Positions 42,840-53,268 are shown, numbered from the stretch's first letter. The stretch: 62,552 nucleotides of DNA from JAFGDH01 sp964441265 (GCA_964441265.1 CAYYKJ010000008.1:1-62552), one strand, 5' to 3'. Translations and numbers: made by a program. Notes: generated by a model from the letters alone, not told the origin.

Positions 42840-44007
42840 TATCCAAAGGACATACAGGTTCAGGTTGTATCCGACAAAGGAGAATGAACAAAGGATGTTA
42901 TGGACTTTGGGCAGATGCAGGTTCGTCTATAACTATCTTCTTGAACAGAAATCAAACAGCAATCTGAAACGAAGCGAACTGCAATCGTTGCTTCCAGAAC
43001 TCAAGAAAGAGAAACCAGAATTACAAGGTGTCCACTCAAAAACACTTCAGTATGAGAACTACAGGCTTCACTCCAGCATAACTGCACTATCAAGGCTCAA
43101 GAAGAACGGCAAGAGGGTCGGTAAATTGCGGTTCAAAGGCAAAGCATGGTTCAAGACATTTACATACAACCAATCAGGCTTCAGTATAACCGAACATGAA
43201 ACAAGGTTCGACACACTGCACCTTTCAAAAATAGGCGACATACCAATGCTAATGCACAGGGAAATCAAAGGCAATATAAAGCAAATCACGATAAAGCATA
43301 CCCAAACCGGAAAGTGGTTCGTCTCTATAACAGCAGAAACAAAAGAAACAGTTGAACCAACACAAAACAAGAACAAGGTTGGCATTGACTTGGGTTTGAA
43401 CAGCTTCGCCCATGATAGCGATAACAATAGGATTGACCACCCAGGATGCCTGAACAAGTCATTGAAAAAACTCGCGAAGGAGCAAAGAAGACTGTCAAAG
43501 AAAAAGAAAGGTTCAAACAACAGGAAAAAACAGAAAGTCAGAGTAGCAAGGGTTCACGAAAAAATTGTGAATCAGCGTGACGATTTCCTGCATAAATTGT
43601 CAAGACAATACATTGATAATTGCGGTAACATAGCAGTCGAAGATTTGAAGATAACCAACATGGTCAAGAACCATTATCTGTCGAGGTCAATAACAGATGC
43701 TTCATGGTCTCGGTTCATCCAAATGCTTGAATACAAGGCTGAAAGTGCTGGTGTTCAGGTGGTGAAGGTTGAAGCGAGAAATACAATACAAGTGTGCAGT
43801 CAATGTGGTAACATAGTCAAGAAATCATTGGCTGTAAGGACACATAAATGTTCATGCGGGTTTGTAGCAGATCGAGACTACAATTCCGCACTCAATATAC
43901 TACGGCAGGGATTGTCGGAATTTACGCCTGCGGAGACAGAACCTCTACTTCTTCGGAAGCAAGTTCAGTCGCAGAAACAGGAAGCACCATGCGAAAGCGT
44001 GGTGTAG
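42817..44007 (+). CDS. tnpB: TnpB RNA-guided nuclease (RuvC, IS605 accessory)
   Basis: A 396-residue TnpB, the ancestor type of Cas12 nucleases. The RuvC active site is complete: Asp191 (GIDLGLNSF), Glu275 (IAVEDLKI) and Asp354 (DRDYNSALNIL), with a zinc finger CSQCG ... CSCG (Cys327, 330, 345, 347). The N-terminal IQRTYRFRLYPTKENEQ is typical. Known TnpBs use an omega/reRNA made from the 3' end of the gene and the right element end to cut the donor site and keep the element. Intact, so potentially functional. Confidence 0.95.
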   Translation: MLKGKANDIQRTYRFRLYPTKENEQRMLWTLGRCRFVYNYLLEQKSNSNLKRSELQSLLPELKKEKPELQGVHSKTLQYENYRLHSSITALSRLKKNGKRVGKLRFKGKAWFKTFTYNQSGFSITEHETRFDTLHLSKIGDIPMLMHREIKGNIKQITIKHTQTGKWFVSITAETKETVEPTQNKNKVGIDLGLNSFAHDSDNNRIDHPGCLNKSLKKLAKEQRRLSKKKKGSNNRKKQKVRVARVHEKIVNQRDDFLHKLSRQYIDNCGNIAVEDLKITNMVKNHYLSRSITDASWSRFIQMLEYKAESAGVQVVKVEARNTIQVCSQCGNIVKKSLAVRTHKCSCGFVADRDYNSALNILRQGLSEFTPAETEPLLLRKQVQSQKQEAPCESVV

Positions 44008-44020
44008 TTCACAATTTATA
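43900..44020 (+). ncRNA. Candidate reRNA (omegaRNA) region at the tnpB 3' end
   Basis: By analogy with studied IS605 elements, the guide RNA would span the last part of tnpB and stop at the right end, with the guide drawn from flanking DNA. The stable hairpin CACCATGC-GAAA-GCGTGGTG at 43985-44004, covering the last tnpB codons, is the expected terminal structure. The 5' and 3' limits are guesses. Confidence 0.4.
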
Positions 44021-44057
44021 AGTGTTTAAGCCGGCGGATGTCAATTCTCTGGAGTTT

Positions 44058-47000
44058 TTACTTACCCCTTTCCAGCATGTCCAGGTATTTCTCGAAGTTC
44101 TCAATGAAAATCATGGCTGAACTGAAATCCTTCTTCCTTATGTGCTCCACTATGTCCTCCAGGAGCCCCTTCATGTTCTCGTAATAATACTTCTCCTTCT
44201 CCCCCAGACTGCTTTTGTTTATCTCCCTGAATCTTTTTCTGAGGTTGTCCGTGAGCATCATGACCGCCCCGGGATCCGGCTCCCTCTTCTGCATCACCGG
44301 CTGAGGTCCTGAAGGCCGGGAGGGCATTTCCGGCGCGGCTGAAGGGTATCTTTCCCCCCTCTTCCCCTTGTACCACCACAGGAACACTATCAACGCACCA
44401 GCCACGGGAAGCATTGCTATGACCAGGATCACGGGCATCCCCGCTCCCTCTATGGTCTCTATCTGCTTCATCAGGTCCTTCATCTCTCCTATGGTGGTCT
44501 CAGCTCCGTCCAGATCACCCCTGGCTATCTGATCCCTTGCCGAGTTCATCATGTTGGTTATGGCGAGATAGTAGGTGTACTGGGCCCCGCTCAGATCCCC
44601 TTTCATGTTCCAAAGGGTCCTGTTTATCTGATCGACCTCCTCCTCCAGGACATCCGGATATGTCATGGTTACCCTCACCGTCGTATTCGCCTCCCTCTTC
44701 AGAGAACCAGAGATGACCTCCAGTCCGGTCTCGTATATCCCTTTCTCCGCTTCCTTTTCAGCACATACAGAGACCGGTATGCTGGTCCTCGATCCCGCTC
44801 CCAGGGCGGTGATCCTTTTGGACGTCTCCAGTGTGCAGCAATCGGGCACCCTCGTCTCCTTGGTGGCGAAAACATTGGAAAGGTCGGCCTCTCCGGTATT
44901 CTCGACGTATATGTTAACGGAGGTACACCTGCCCGCTTTAACCCTTATCTCTCCCAGGGACACCTCCATGCCCCTGGAGGGGGTGCACGTCCTCATGACA
45001 GCCGGCTTGTCCTTCTCGGTCCCGCAGTCGTTCTGGTCCTCGCAGGTCCTGGTCTGTAATCCTTCGGAGGAGCATTCCGACCATCCGGTGCAGGTCCAGT
45101 CCTCGCTGCATCCACCTGGACCTATTGTCCCGCCGGTCGTCCTGGTGGTGCTCCCTCCCGAGCCTCCGGGCGGTGGCGTGTATTTGCTTTCGCTGAGGGT
45201 GAGTATCCCCTGGTCCACACCCCCGTCTCCGGTGGTGAAATTGAATTCCGTAGAATTGATATCATATCCCGACTTGCTCGCCTCTATGGTGAGGTTTTTG
45301 GAGCCGTATTGAGAGACGTTGGCCTGGAGGATCGCGCTCCCTCCCGAGCCGGTTGTTCCAGTGTCTATTACCGTACCGTTATAGGAAAGTTCCAGGGAGA
45401 CCCCGGAAAGAGGGGATGACCCTTTCAGGACGCTCACGTTGAGGTATCCGTATCCCGGCATCTTGAGATACATGTCGAATCCCTCTCCGGCGAAAGCGGA
45501 GGTGTCCAGCGTCCGGTTCTTGTCCGTGTAGTTCGCCGTTTCCGCGCTCACGTTGTGCATGCCATCTGGGACACCGTAGAGGGTTATCATCCCCGTGGAG
45601 GTGGTCCCGCTGAGGTCCGTCCCCGTGGTGTTTTTGACCACCCCCGAGCCGTTGACTATCTTCACCGTGACGTTCTCGGTGATCAGGGATCCTTTTATAT
45701 AGTAGACGTTAACCGTCACATCCCTTTCGTGGAGATTGAAGGTCTTGGTGTTGTTTATGGAATGGAGGTCGGTGGTGTTGAATGTCCAGTCCGTCCTGAA
45801 GTAATGATCAGAGCTCACGTTTATCATGTATTCCCCGTCCGGTATGTATTCGAATTTTGTGTAATTGGTGATCATGTTCCTGTCGGGTATTACCGTCCCG
45901 TCGGTCCCGTTCACCTGCCCTCCTGTAGTATTGCGGAAGGTGATGTTAACCGGATCGGAGAGCACGCTCCCGTCGGTCTCCCTCACGTAAACGTTCAGGG
46001 TCCTCTCCGAGAGATAGAAGTTCAGTGTGTTCTCCGCCGACACAATATTTTCCGTGTCGAAATTCTTGGTCTGGGAGAAGTGCGCGGAGGAGTTCACTAG
46101 CACTGAATAGTTTCCGTTTTGGAGATAACTGAAAGTTGCCGATTTTCCCGTGGCATTCAGGTACTGACCCCTGGCGTTGCTCGCCAGCGAGCCTCCGATC
46201 ATCATGCTGATGTTAACGTCTTTGTCCAGTTCGCTCCCGTCCTCCTTGTGTACGTTCACCTCCAGTTCCAGCGGGCTCAGGGTATTGGTAACGCTCTCCC
46301 CCTCCGGGTCCACCGAGAGCGAATAATTCCACTTTCCGTATCCGGTCGAGTTCGCATCGACCACGTATACATAGTCTCCCATCAGGAGTGACGGCTTTAC
46401 GTGATGGAATGTCACGTACCCAGAGGAATCGGTCAGGGCGGTCAGGTTCTCTCCCTTCGCATTCTCCGCTATCGCCCCGCTGAGATACATGGTCACGTTC
46501 GCGTTCTGGAGCCCTGAGGTCGAGTTCTTCACCCTGACTCTCACCTCTGTGTCGTTTATGGGTATGGTCAGGTTGTTCGTGGTGTTCTCGTTCTCCCCCG
46601 GTGTCACATTCAGGTACTGCGTGCCCGGAGGTGTCAGTCCCAGCGGGTAGAGCTGGCTGCTGTTGAAGGAGACGGAGATGTTTCCGTATTTCACCTTGGT
46701 CCGGAGCAGGTAGCCATTGGAATCGGTGGAGTTGCTCCATGTCTCCTGTGTCCTCAGATTGGTGAAGTCCAGATCCAGGCTTCCTGCCACGTTGTCTCCG
46801 GTGTCGTTGGTCACGTTGAGGGAGAACCTGGTCTCGTTCAGGGTGTAGTTGATCATGTTCACCTTCCCGGCCATGTCATCCGTGACCGAAAGCGTCCCTT
46901 CGTTGGTGTTGTTGAAGAAATACACATCCGTCATGTTCCCCTCCAGCGTGAAGTGGTGTCCGCCTGCCGGGACCCTTTCGAAAATGACCGAGCCGTTAGC

Positions 47001-50000
47001 GGTCACGCCCTGGTAGGTGGTCGAGTTCATGGTGACCGTTATGTTGTCTATCGGTTCCCCCGTATCGCTCGTGAGTGTTATGTTCAGGATGGTCTCGTTC
47101 AGCACGTTCGGAAAATACATTGACTGGAGTTTGCAGTTGTCGGTAGAAAGTTGGAATTCGGTCTGGTTGATCCCGTAACCTATCTCGCTCCCGTTGAAGG
47201 TGAGAGTCCTGGCTCCGGATGTTATGTAGCAGTTCATCATTCCGGTGGTTTCGTTGTATCTGCAGGTGGGCAGGGAGCCCAGGAGGCGGGTTTTGCCGCT
47301 GGTGGTATCCTTTATGGTGATGGTTATGTTATTGATCATGTCCTCCCCCGCCGAGGAGTTCACTGTCATGTTGACCATGGAGTACTGGCTGCCTATCAGG
47401 TAATAGGTGTGGTTGTCCGGGACGGTCATGTTTTCCCCGGTGTTGTATTCGCACCATCCCTCGGTTTTAGCATCTATCTTGAGGTTGGTGTATGGGGTGT
47501 GCACGTCCCTGGAGCTCACGCTCAGGTAGAAGTTCCCCTTTCCACCGGTGGAGCCGTTGTATGCCTCCACGTCGCTCCCGCTCCCGTAGCAGCCCTCCGC
47601 GCTCAGCAGCAGGCTGGTCGGGTATTTGCTCCCGTTTATCGGGTCGAGGGAAATGATGTCCCTGACCTGGCCGGCCACGTAGCTGTCCCCGGTCATGGCG
47701 ACGTTTATCTCGGATGAGTTGGTGGTGAACTCGTAGGAGCCCTTGGTCTCGTCTTCGTAACCCTCCGCCTCCGAACGGATGCAGTAGGTCTCGAGCACGG
47801 TGCTGTCCTGGCCGAAAACATACGGACTGACCTTGAGCACGTAAGAACCGTTGTCCGTCACGTCCGCCCGGTACCTGATCTGATCGCTGCTGAGTCCCGA
47901 GCAGGCGGTGGACCTGTAGAGGTTCACGAATCCGTTATTAACCGGCTCGAAAGCCACGGGATCGAACGGGGGCGAGGGCGTGAAGTCGAGGAAGTTCGTG
48001 TCGCTTACGTTCCCCGTTATGTTCACCATCCCGTTCATGGGTATGGTCAGGCTCTGTGTCCCGACCCTGCCGGAGCTCCCGTTTTCTATGTCATCGAACA
48101 TGTTGTATCCGGGTATGGAGACCCGTATGAAATAGGTGAGCATGCCGTTGACCTCCAGAGAGACCGATCCGTAAGTGTTGCTCTTGCCAGCGTTGGCCAC
48201 TATCTTTCCCACCGCTATCTCGTCTTCGGTCACCAGCCTCCCGAATCCCACGTCCCACCCGTCTATGGTCACGTTGTAATATCCGGAGGGTATGTCGTTC
48301 ATGGTGGCGTTACCGTCCGCGGTGAGGTTGCTGTAGTTGAGTGCGACCCCCTCCTGCCATAGGGTGACCGTCAGGTTGTCCATGTCCGCCGAATCCGCTC
48401 GCGGGGAAGACAATGCAATGGTCACGTTCACGTCGACCCCCGGGAGTCCCTCCCTCGGGTCGGGAGCGGGGGGATCGATCTGGGTGATGTTGTGCACACC
48501 GGCGGATATCAGGACGGGATATGAGTTGTTGACCGTCCCTCCCTTGTCTATGGATACGTTGCAGGCAGAACAGGGGAGCAGCCTCTCGAAGACATAGAGT
48601 CCGTCGCCTGATCCCCCGCCCCCGAATCCGTCGTTGATGCTGGTGAAGTTCATGGTGGTTCCCGATGCATTCCTGAGATAATCGGAGGAGCTCTTGTTTA
48701 TGGTGAGACTGTCCAGGCTGGTTATGGGCGTCCCGTCGGGCTGAGTCACGTTGACTGTGAGGGTGGTCACGTTTATGTAGATGGTCTCGGTGTTCGAGCC
48801 GGGCGAGACCTTGATGTTAGACAATGAATCATTGGTTCCGTAACCCTGCATGGTCCCGTTCACCTTGACACTGTAATTTCTCGCGCAGAGGATGAAAGTG
48901 ACCGCTCCCGAATCAGAGGCGTTGGTGGAGTTTGTAAAGGTGTTGTTCAAGACGGTTACGTTCACCCCGTACCCCGTCCCGTTCTGTTTCGCATCGTTTC
49001 CGTACTCGTCCTTCACGTATACGGTTAGAGTGGTCTCGGTCACCAGGAAGGTCTGGTTATCGGTGACCGCCCATTTGTTCACGGTGTCGTTAGCGTGTAT
49101 CCTCCACCCTATCCTCATGCCCGTCTTTTCGCTGGTGTTGATGGTGAAGTTGCTCCAGTCGTCCGTCCCGCTGAGAGTCGTGTTACTTACGTTGACCCAT
49201 GATCCGGAGGCATTGGTCTGAAGCTTGGCGAAGCTCAGCCCCTTGTCGTCCGTCCAGCGGGCGTAGACCTTGACCATGCTCCCTTCGGGGGAGGATCCGG
49301 AGCAGTTGTCGCTGATTGTTTGGGGAACGGGCGGACCCTCGTCTTCCTGCACCGACCCGTCATAGTAGACGAAGTTGAGCACGTCGATTTCGGTGAGATC
49401 ATATACTCCGGTACTCTGATTTTCTATGGAGAGGTTGTACGTCCCTGCGGGCAGGCGGCGGAACTCTATCCCTCCCGTGGAATTCGTGATTCCTGTCTGG
49501 GGCTTGCCGGAGGAGTTCTCCACCATCGGGGAGGAGCCGTTCGCCCCGGTCCAGAGCGTCACGTTGGCTATCACCGGCTGACCATCGTCCTCGATCACGG
49601 CGAGCACCCAGTTCTCCGTGAGGTTTATCCTGACTATGGTCAGGTTGTCCGGCTCCACGAACCGGTTCAGCCTGCTCGTGTGATTGTATCCGGAGAGGCT
49701 CCCGTTCACGGTTATGTTGTTGATGTTGAATACCGAAGTGAAATTGGCCCATCCGTTGGCGGTCGTGTTCGTGGAGTTGGTGAAGGTTCCGTTGCTTATG
49801 GTGACGTTGGCGTCCTCTATGACCGACCCCTGGACGAATACGCTCAGGTTCCCCGCATGTCCCGGCATGACCATGGGGTCTTCCGTATGATCCGTCAGGG
49901 CATTATCCGCCACCGTATAGTTCTTGGTGGCGTTGTAGTAGTTATCATGCACCGCCCGCACAGTCTGATTTGCTCCTGAGGGGATGCCATACATTGAGCA

Positions 50001-52802
50001 TACCCCCTCGGAATTGGTCGTGCAGTTCGCCAGGGACGGGTCGTCAAGGTAGGTCACGTTGGCATCCTCTATGGCATATCCTCCCATGTTGATCACCTTG
50101 ACGGTTATCCCGTTGTAATTGAGGTCCTTGGTGAAATTGTGGGTTCTCCCTCCCTCGGTTATGGTTATCTGGGTCCGGTTTACCCCGCATCCCACGGAGC
50201 TCCCGTTAACCGTGAGGTTGTACACGCCTACGGGGGTCTGGTAGAAGGTGGTGTTGTTCACCCCTCCGGAGGTTAGAACGGACTGGGAGAAGCCGTATTC
50301 GCAGTCCGTGCAGAGGAGGGAGACGTTTATGCCGTTCACCTGGGTCTCGTTGCATGTGGAGGAGACGTTCACAATGGTCTGGTTAACCGAATAGGAGAAT
50401 TCCCTCTGGGTGAAATTATAATAAAGTATCACCGAGGCGTTCTCTACCTTCTCGTATCTGGTGGTTGCGTAGGGGTCCCGAAGGCGGACGGTGGTGGCCG
50501 CATAAAGCTCCAATGTCAGGTTCCTGTCAGTCGAAAAAGGCCCGACCATTTCCTCCGAATACCCGTATTTGCTGGCCTTGACGTTGTATCTTCTGGACGG
50601 GCTCCTTTCCCTTATGTTTATCGTGGCGCGTCCCTGCGTGTTGGTGACCTTCTTATATACGCAGTCAAGGTAGAAGTTGAACTCCTCCTCCTCCATGTAG
50701 ACGCACACGTCGGAACCGTTTATCATCTGGTCGTTGTCATACTCGTCTATAACGGTGACCCTGACCAGGGTCTTCCCGAGCAGCTCGTTGTAGTCCTTAC
50801 CTCCCGTGCTCCATGCCTGTGATCTCCTGTTGTCCGGGTACTCTAGGGTGGTGTAGCCGTCTTTGGATATCTTCACTGAGTAGTTCGTCTGCTCGTTCAT
50901 GTCACCCACGCTTATGGTGTAGTTTCCGTCCGAGTCCGTGGTCCCGGTGTAATAGGTGGTCCCCTCATCGTCGTATACCTTGACATAAGCACCTTCCTGC
51001 TCAGCGTAAGAGGCCACCGCATCCCTGTCCACCACCTTCCCGGACACCGAGACGTTCCCGTTCAGGCACTGGTTTGTGGGATCGCTCTCGCTTATGGTCC
51101 TGGTGCTGTAGAAGGCGCTGGTGAACTGTATGTCATAGGTGTTGATGGTCGAGGGGATGTGGATGTCGTACATCCCGTTATAATCCGTGAACACCCGGTA
51201 CCTGTTGTTCATCCCGCCGGTCGTGCTCATGACGTTTACCGAGGCGTTCTCTATCTTGTTTCCGGGCAGCTGGTGGTTGTTGTAACAGTCCGTTAAGGTC
51301 CCGTTTATTTCGGTGTTTCCCCTCATCTCCACGTTTCCTATGTCATTCCCCGAGTCAGCCCCCACCGAGACCCCCGTGACCGTCTTGATCTGGTATCCCT
51401 GCTTCACGAATGTCAGGGAATAGGAATATTCCGAGGAGACGTTCAGACCGAACTCGCCGTTGGAGTCGGTGGTGGTGAGATATCTCGGTCCCCCGTTAGA
51501 AACGAAGGTGACGTTGGCGCTGGCTATCTTTATGCTGTTGTTGTATTCGTCCACTGCCGTCCCCTTTATCTCCCCGTTACCGGTGAGGTTTATCTGCCCG
51601 TAGCTGTGGTTTCCGATGTACTTCGTGGTGTCCGGATAGTTTTTATAGCCCGTCTTGGTGACGAGCAGTGTGTGGTTCTCCCCGTCTTTTACCGGGAAGC
51701 TGAAAGTCCCTCCTGGGCTGTTCACCGCGTATATAATATCAGAACCCGCCAGGTCGGGGTCCTTCACCTTTATGGTGGCGTCCAGCCCGTAGCTCTTGTT
51801 ATTGTTATCCACCACCGTTCCTTGGAGACGGGCGGTCCCGTTCAGCTCTACATCGGTCTGGGCGGATCCGCTGGTCTGCTCCCTCCATTTCCTGTATCCG
51901 GTCGCCGAGGCGTGCATCCACATGCTCCCGTTGCATTCCAGGCCCGAGGCCGGGGAGGGGTAGTATATGCTGTAATAGCCGTCTGATCCCGTGGTGTCGT
52001 TGTAGAAATACGAGCCGCTCCAGTTCAGCTTGGGATCGGAATCCTTGTGTCCGCATTTTATTTCCACGAAGGCGCCCTGTATCTTCTGTCCGGGGCATCC
52101 CTGGCAGCGGAAGTGATCCTTCACGTAGCCGTTTATGTTGTATTTTCCCTTGAGGTATATGGTGATGTTCTTGTTCTGACCTTCGCTTATGGTTTTAGTG
52201 TGGCTGTCGTTCCTGGTGTATCCCGGTGCGGCCACGTTCATGGTGTGGGTCACAGGGGATCCGTCCACCTCGGCCTTCACCCCTAACATGGTGTTTCCGG
52301 AGGTGTCCGTCTCCGGTGTCGGGCAGTCATCGTTGTATACGCAGGCACCGTGCTCCGCGCTCACCGTCGCCCCGGGTATGGGCCTTCCGTTGGCCCGGTC
52401 CAGGACGGTTATGTTGAAGCTCCCAACGTTGGGCATGTACAGGTAGAGCGTCCTGTTCACATCGTTCGTCGTGACCCCGAGCGGCTGGGACGGCTTGCTG
52501 TTCGTGTAGCCGGATTTCGTCCAGTTGATGTTATAGCTGCCCCCTGCCGGAGGATCGAAGTAGTAATAACCGTTCGAATCGGTGAGAGTCCAGTTGGTGT
52601 AAGTGGAATTGTATATTGTCACGTTAACCCCGGAAAGGTATCCCACGCCGCTGCTGTAATTGTTACCGAACTGGACGCCGATCACGAATCCCGATATCTC
52701 GTTCTGGGCGAATGCGGGCAGTATGCCGTATATCCCGAATATGGACATCACTATGAGGATGATTCCTATCTTCCCTCTTCTGGATCTGATCAAATCATGC
52801 AT
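44058..52802 (-). CDS. Giant repetitive surface protein (2914 aa)
   Basis: The largest gene in the window. It has a signal peptide (KIGIILIVMSIFGIYGILPA), then over 2500 residues of repeated carboxypeptidase-regulatory-like/PEGA/Cna-B-type beta-sandwich modules (patterns such as TDSNGYYYFDPPAGGSYNIN) with very many N-x-S/T sequons. Near residues 2560-2600 lies a thrombospondin type 1-like module (CSEDWTCTGWSECSSEGLQT, then RTC and MRTC). A CARDB-like domain, a transmembrane helix (about 2787-2811, VILVIAMLPVAGALIVFLWW) and a roughly 100-residue cytosolic helical tail follow. It is a stalk-like adhesin or S-layer component anchored at the C-terminus. Confidence 0.88.
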   Translation of the reverse strand: MHDLIRSRRGKIGIILIVMSIFGIYGILPAFAQNEISGFVIGVQFGNNYSSGVGYLSGVNVTIYNSTYTNWTLTDSNGYYYFDPPAGGSYNINWTKSGYTNSKPSQPLGVTTNDVNRTLYLYMPNVGSFNITVLDRANGRPIPGATVSAEHGACVYNDDCPTPETDTSGNTMLGVKAEVDGSPVTHTMNVAAPGYTRNDSHTKTISEGQNKNITIYLKGKYNINGYVKDHFRCQGCPGQKIQGAFVEIKCGHKDSDPKLNWSGSYFYNDTTGSDGYYSIYYPSPASGLECNGSMWMHASATGYRKWREQTSGSAQTDVELNGTARLQGTVVDNNNKSYGLDATIKVKDPDLAGSDIIYAVNSPGGTFSFPVKDGENHTLLVTKTGYKNYPDTTKYIGNHSYGQINLTGNGEIKGTAVDEYNNSIKIASANVTFVSNGGPRYLTTTDSNGEFGLNVSSEYSYSLTFVKQGYQIKTVTGVSVGADSGNDIGNVEMRGNTEINGTLTDCYNNHQLPGNKIENASVNVMSTTGGMNNRYRVFTDYNGMYDIHIPSTINTYDIQFTSAFYSTRTISESDPTNQCLNGNVSVSGKVVDRDAVASYAEQEGAYVKVYDDEGTTYYTGTTDSDGNYTISVGDMNEQTNYSVKISKDGYTTLEYPDNRRSQAWSTGGKDYNELLGKTLVRVTVIDEYDNDQMINGSDVCVYMEEEEFNFYLDCVYKKVTNTQGRATINIRERSPSRRYNVKASKYGYSEEMVGPFSTDRNLTLELYAATTVRLRDPYATTRYEKVENASVILYYNFTQREFSYSVNQTIVNVSSTCNETQVNGINVSLLCTDCEYGFSQSVLTSGGVNNTTFYQTPVGVYNLTVNGSSVGCGVNRTQITITEGGRTHNFTKDLNYNGITVKVINMGGYAIEDANVTYLDDPSLANCTTNSEGVCSMYGIPSGANQTVRAVHDNYYNATKNYTVADNALTDHTEDPMVMPGHAGNLSVFVQGSVIEDANVTISNGTFTNSTNTTANGWANFTSVFNINNITVNGSLSGYNHTSRLNRFVEPDNLTIVRINLTENWVLAVIEDDGQPVIANVTLWTGANGSSPMVENSSGKPQTGITNSTGGIEFRRLPAGTYNLSIENQSTGVYDLTEIDVLNFVYYDGSVQEDEGPPVPQTISDNCSGSSPEGSMVKVYARWTDDKGLSFAKLQTNASGSWVNVSNTTLSGTDDWSNFTINTSEKTGMRIGWRIHANDTVNKWAVTDNQTFLVTETTLTVYVKDEYGNDAKQNGTGYGVNVTVLNNTFTNSTNASDSGAVTFILCARNYSVKVNGTMQGYGTNDSLSNIKVSPGSNTETIYINVTTLTVNVTQPDGTPITSLDSLTINKSSSDYLRNASGTTMNFTSINDGFGGGGSGDGLYVFERLLPCSACNVSIDKGGTVNNSYPVLISAGVHNITQIDPPAPDPREGLPGVDVNVTIALSSPRADSADMDNLTVTLWQEGVALNYSNLTADGNATMNDIPSGYYNVTIDGWDVGFGRLVTEDEIAVGKIVANAGKSNTYGSVSLEVNGMLTYFIRVSIPGYNMFDDIENGSSGRVGTQSLTIPMNGMVNITGNVSDTNFLDFTPSPPFDPVAFEPVNNGFVNLYRSTACSGLSSDQIRYRADVTDNGSYVLKVSPYVFGQDSTVLETYCIRSEAEGYEDETKGSYEFTTNSSEINVAMTGDSYVAGQVRDIISLDPINGSKYPTSLLLSAEGCYGSGSDVEAYNGSTGGKGNFYLSVSSRDVHTPYTNLKIDAKTEGWCEYNTGENMTVPDNHTYYLIGSQYSMVNMTVNSSAGEDMINNITITIKDTTSGKTRLLGSLPTCRYNETTGMMNCYITSGARTLTFNGSEIGYGINQTEFQLSTDNCKLQSMYFPNVLNETILNITLTSDTGEPIDNITVTMNSTTYQGVTANGSVIFERVPAGGHHFTLEGNMTDVYFFNNTNEGTLSVTDDMAGKVNMINYTLNETRFSLNVTNDTGDNVAGSLDLDFTNLRTQETWSNSTDSNGYLLRTKVKYGNISVSFNSSQLYPLGLTPPGTQYLNVTPGENENTTNNLTIPINDTEVRVRVKNSTSGLQNANVTMYLSGAIAENAKGENLTALTDSSGYVTFHHVKPSLLMGDYVYVVDANSTGYGKWNYSLSVDPEGESVTNTLSPLELEVNVHKEDGSELDKDVNISMMIGGSLASNARGQYLNATGKSATFSYLQNGNYSVLVNSSAHFSQTKNFDTENIVSAENTLNFYLSERTLNVYVRETDGSVLSDPVNITFRNTTGGQVNGTDGTVIPDRNMITNYTKFEYIPDGEYMINVSSDHYFRTDWTFNTTDLHSINNTKTFNLHERDVTVNVYYIKGSLITENVTVKIVNGSGVVKNTTGTDLSGTTSTGMITLYGVPDGMHNVSAETANYTDKNRTLDTSAFAGEGFDMYLKMPGYGYLNVSVLKGSSPLSGVSLELSYNGTVIDTGTTGSGGSAILQANVSQYGSKNLTIEASKSGYDINSTEFNFTTGDGGVDQGILTLSESKYTPPPGGSGGSTTRTTGGTIGPGGCSEDWTCTGWSECSSEGLQTRTCEDQNDCGTEKDKPAVMRTCTPSRGMEVSLGEIRVKAGRCTSVNIYVENTGEADLSNVFATKETRVPDCCTLETSKRITALGAGSRTSIPVSVCAEKEAEKGIYETGLEVISGSLKREANTTVRVTMTYPDVLEEEVDQINRTLWNMKGDLSGAQYTYYLAITNMMNSARDQIARGDLDGAETTIGEMKDLMKQIETIEGAGMPVILVIAMLPVAGALIVFLWWYKGKRGERYPSAAPEMPSRPSGPQPVMQKREPDPGAVMMLTDNLRKRFREINKSSLGEKEKYYYENMKGLLEDIVEHIRKKDFSSAMIFIENFEKYLDMLERGK

Positions 52803-53007
52803 TCTTGGTCCTGTCCTCCGGAAGGTATACGTGGGACTTTCCCACCTTGACCAGCCTCAGAAGCGCGCGGTCTTTCATGGATTCCAGGTAGCCGGCCAGG
52901 AAATCCCTCCTCATTCCCAGTTTGCGGGCGAGCTCAGAAACGGACTGGGGCTCTTTCCTGAGAAGTGAGATTATTTTCTGCTCTAATGACTGCAGAGATC
53001 CACCCAT
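52795..53007 (-). CDS. Small HTH regulator coupled to the giant surface gene
   Basis: A 70-residue winged-helix protein: LEQKIISLLRKEPQSVSELA, RKLGMRRDFLAGYLESMKDR, then a wing ALLRLVKVGKSHVYLPE. Its last 8 nt overlap the giant gene's start, so both are made from one message. TATA-like GCTTAAATAT at 53028-53037 is about 24 nt upstream of ATG 53007, fitting a leaderless transcript. It may autoregulate the surface gene. Confidence 0.78.
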   Translation of the reverse strand: MGGSLQSLEQKIISLLRKEPQSVSELARKLGMRRDFLAGYLESMKDRALLRLVKVGKSHVYLPEDRTKNA

Positions 53008-53240
53008 GAAATAGAATTGTCTGAGCCCATATTTAAGCGTTTCTATATTGTAATATACATTAAATGCAACGTATTTTACTAAAAGAAATATTATATGGTA
53101 TTACTTTTCAATATAACTTTGTATATAACACTGAAACTAAATTAAAATTTAATTGTATTAATACATATATTATAAGAAAACTAAAGAGTTATAATATAAT
53201 TTCTATATAGTAACTATAAAAAGGCTCAAAACCTGAAATC

Positions 53241-53250
53241 TTTATATAAA
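53241..53250 (+). promoter_or_regulatory. TATA box of the PadR operon
   Basis: TTTATATAAA is a near-perfect archaeal TATA box. Transcription would start about 25 nt downstream, near 53272, right inside the tandem operator. Confidence 0.65.
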
Positions 53251-53268
53251 AGGAAGGCCATAAGGATT

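Larger units (their letters stand above)
42364..44020 (+). mobile_element. IS200/IS605-family insertion sequence
   Basis: An apparently complete element with overlapping tnpA and tnpB. A left subterminal imperfect hairpin lies at 42364-42397 (AAGTCCCCC ... CGGGG ... GACTT) and a right hairpin at 43985-44004 (CACCATGC GAAA GCGTGGTG). The family moves as single-stranded DNA without terminal inverted repeats or target duplication, so exact ends cannot be read; I give approximate limits. It is more AT-rich than its surroundings. It sits between the uS13 promoter and the 3' end of the giant surface gene, breaking neither. Confidence 0.85.
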
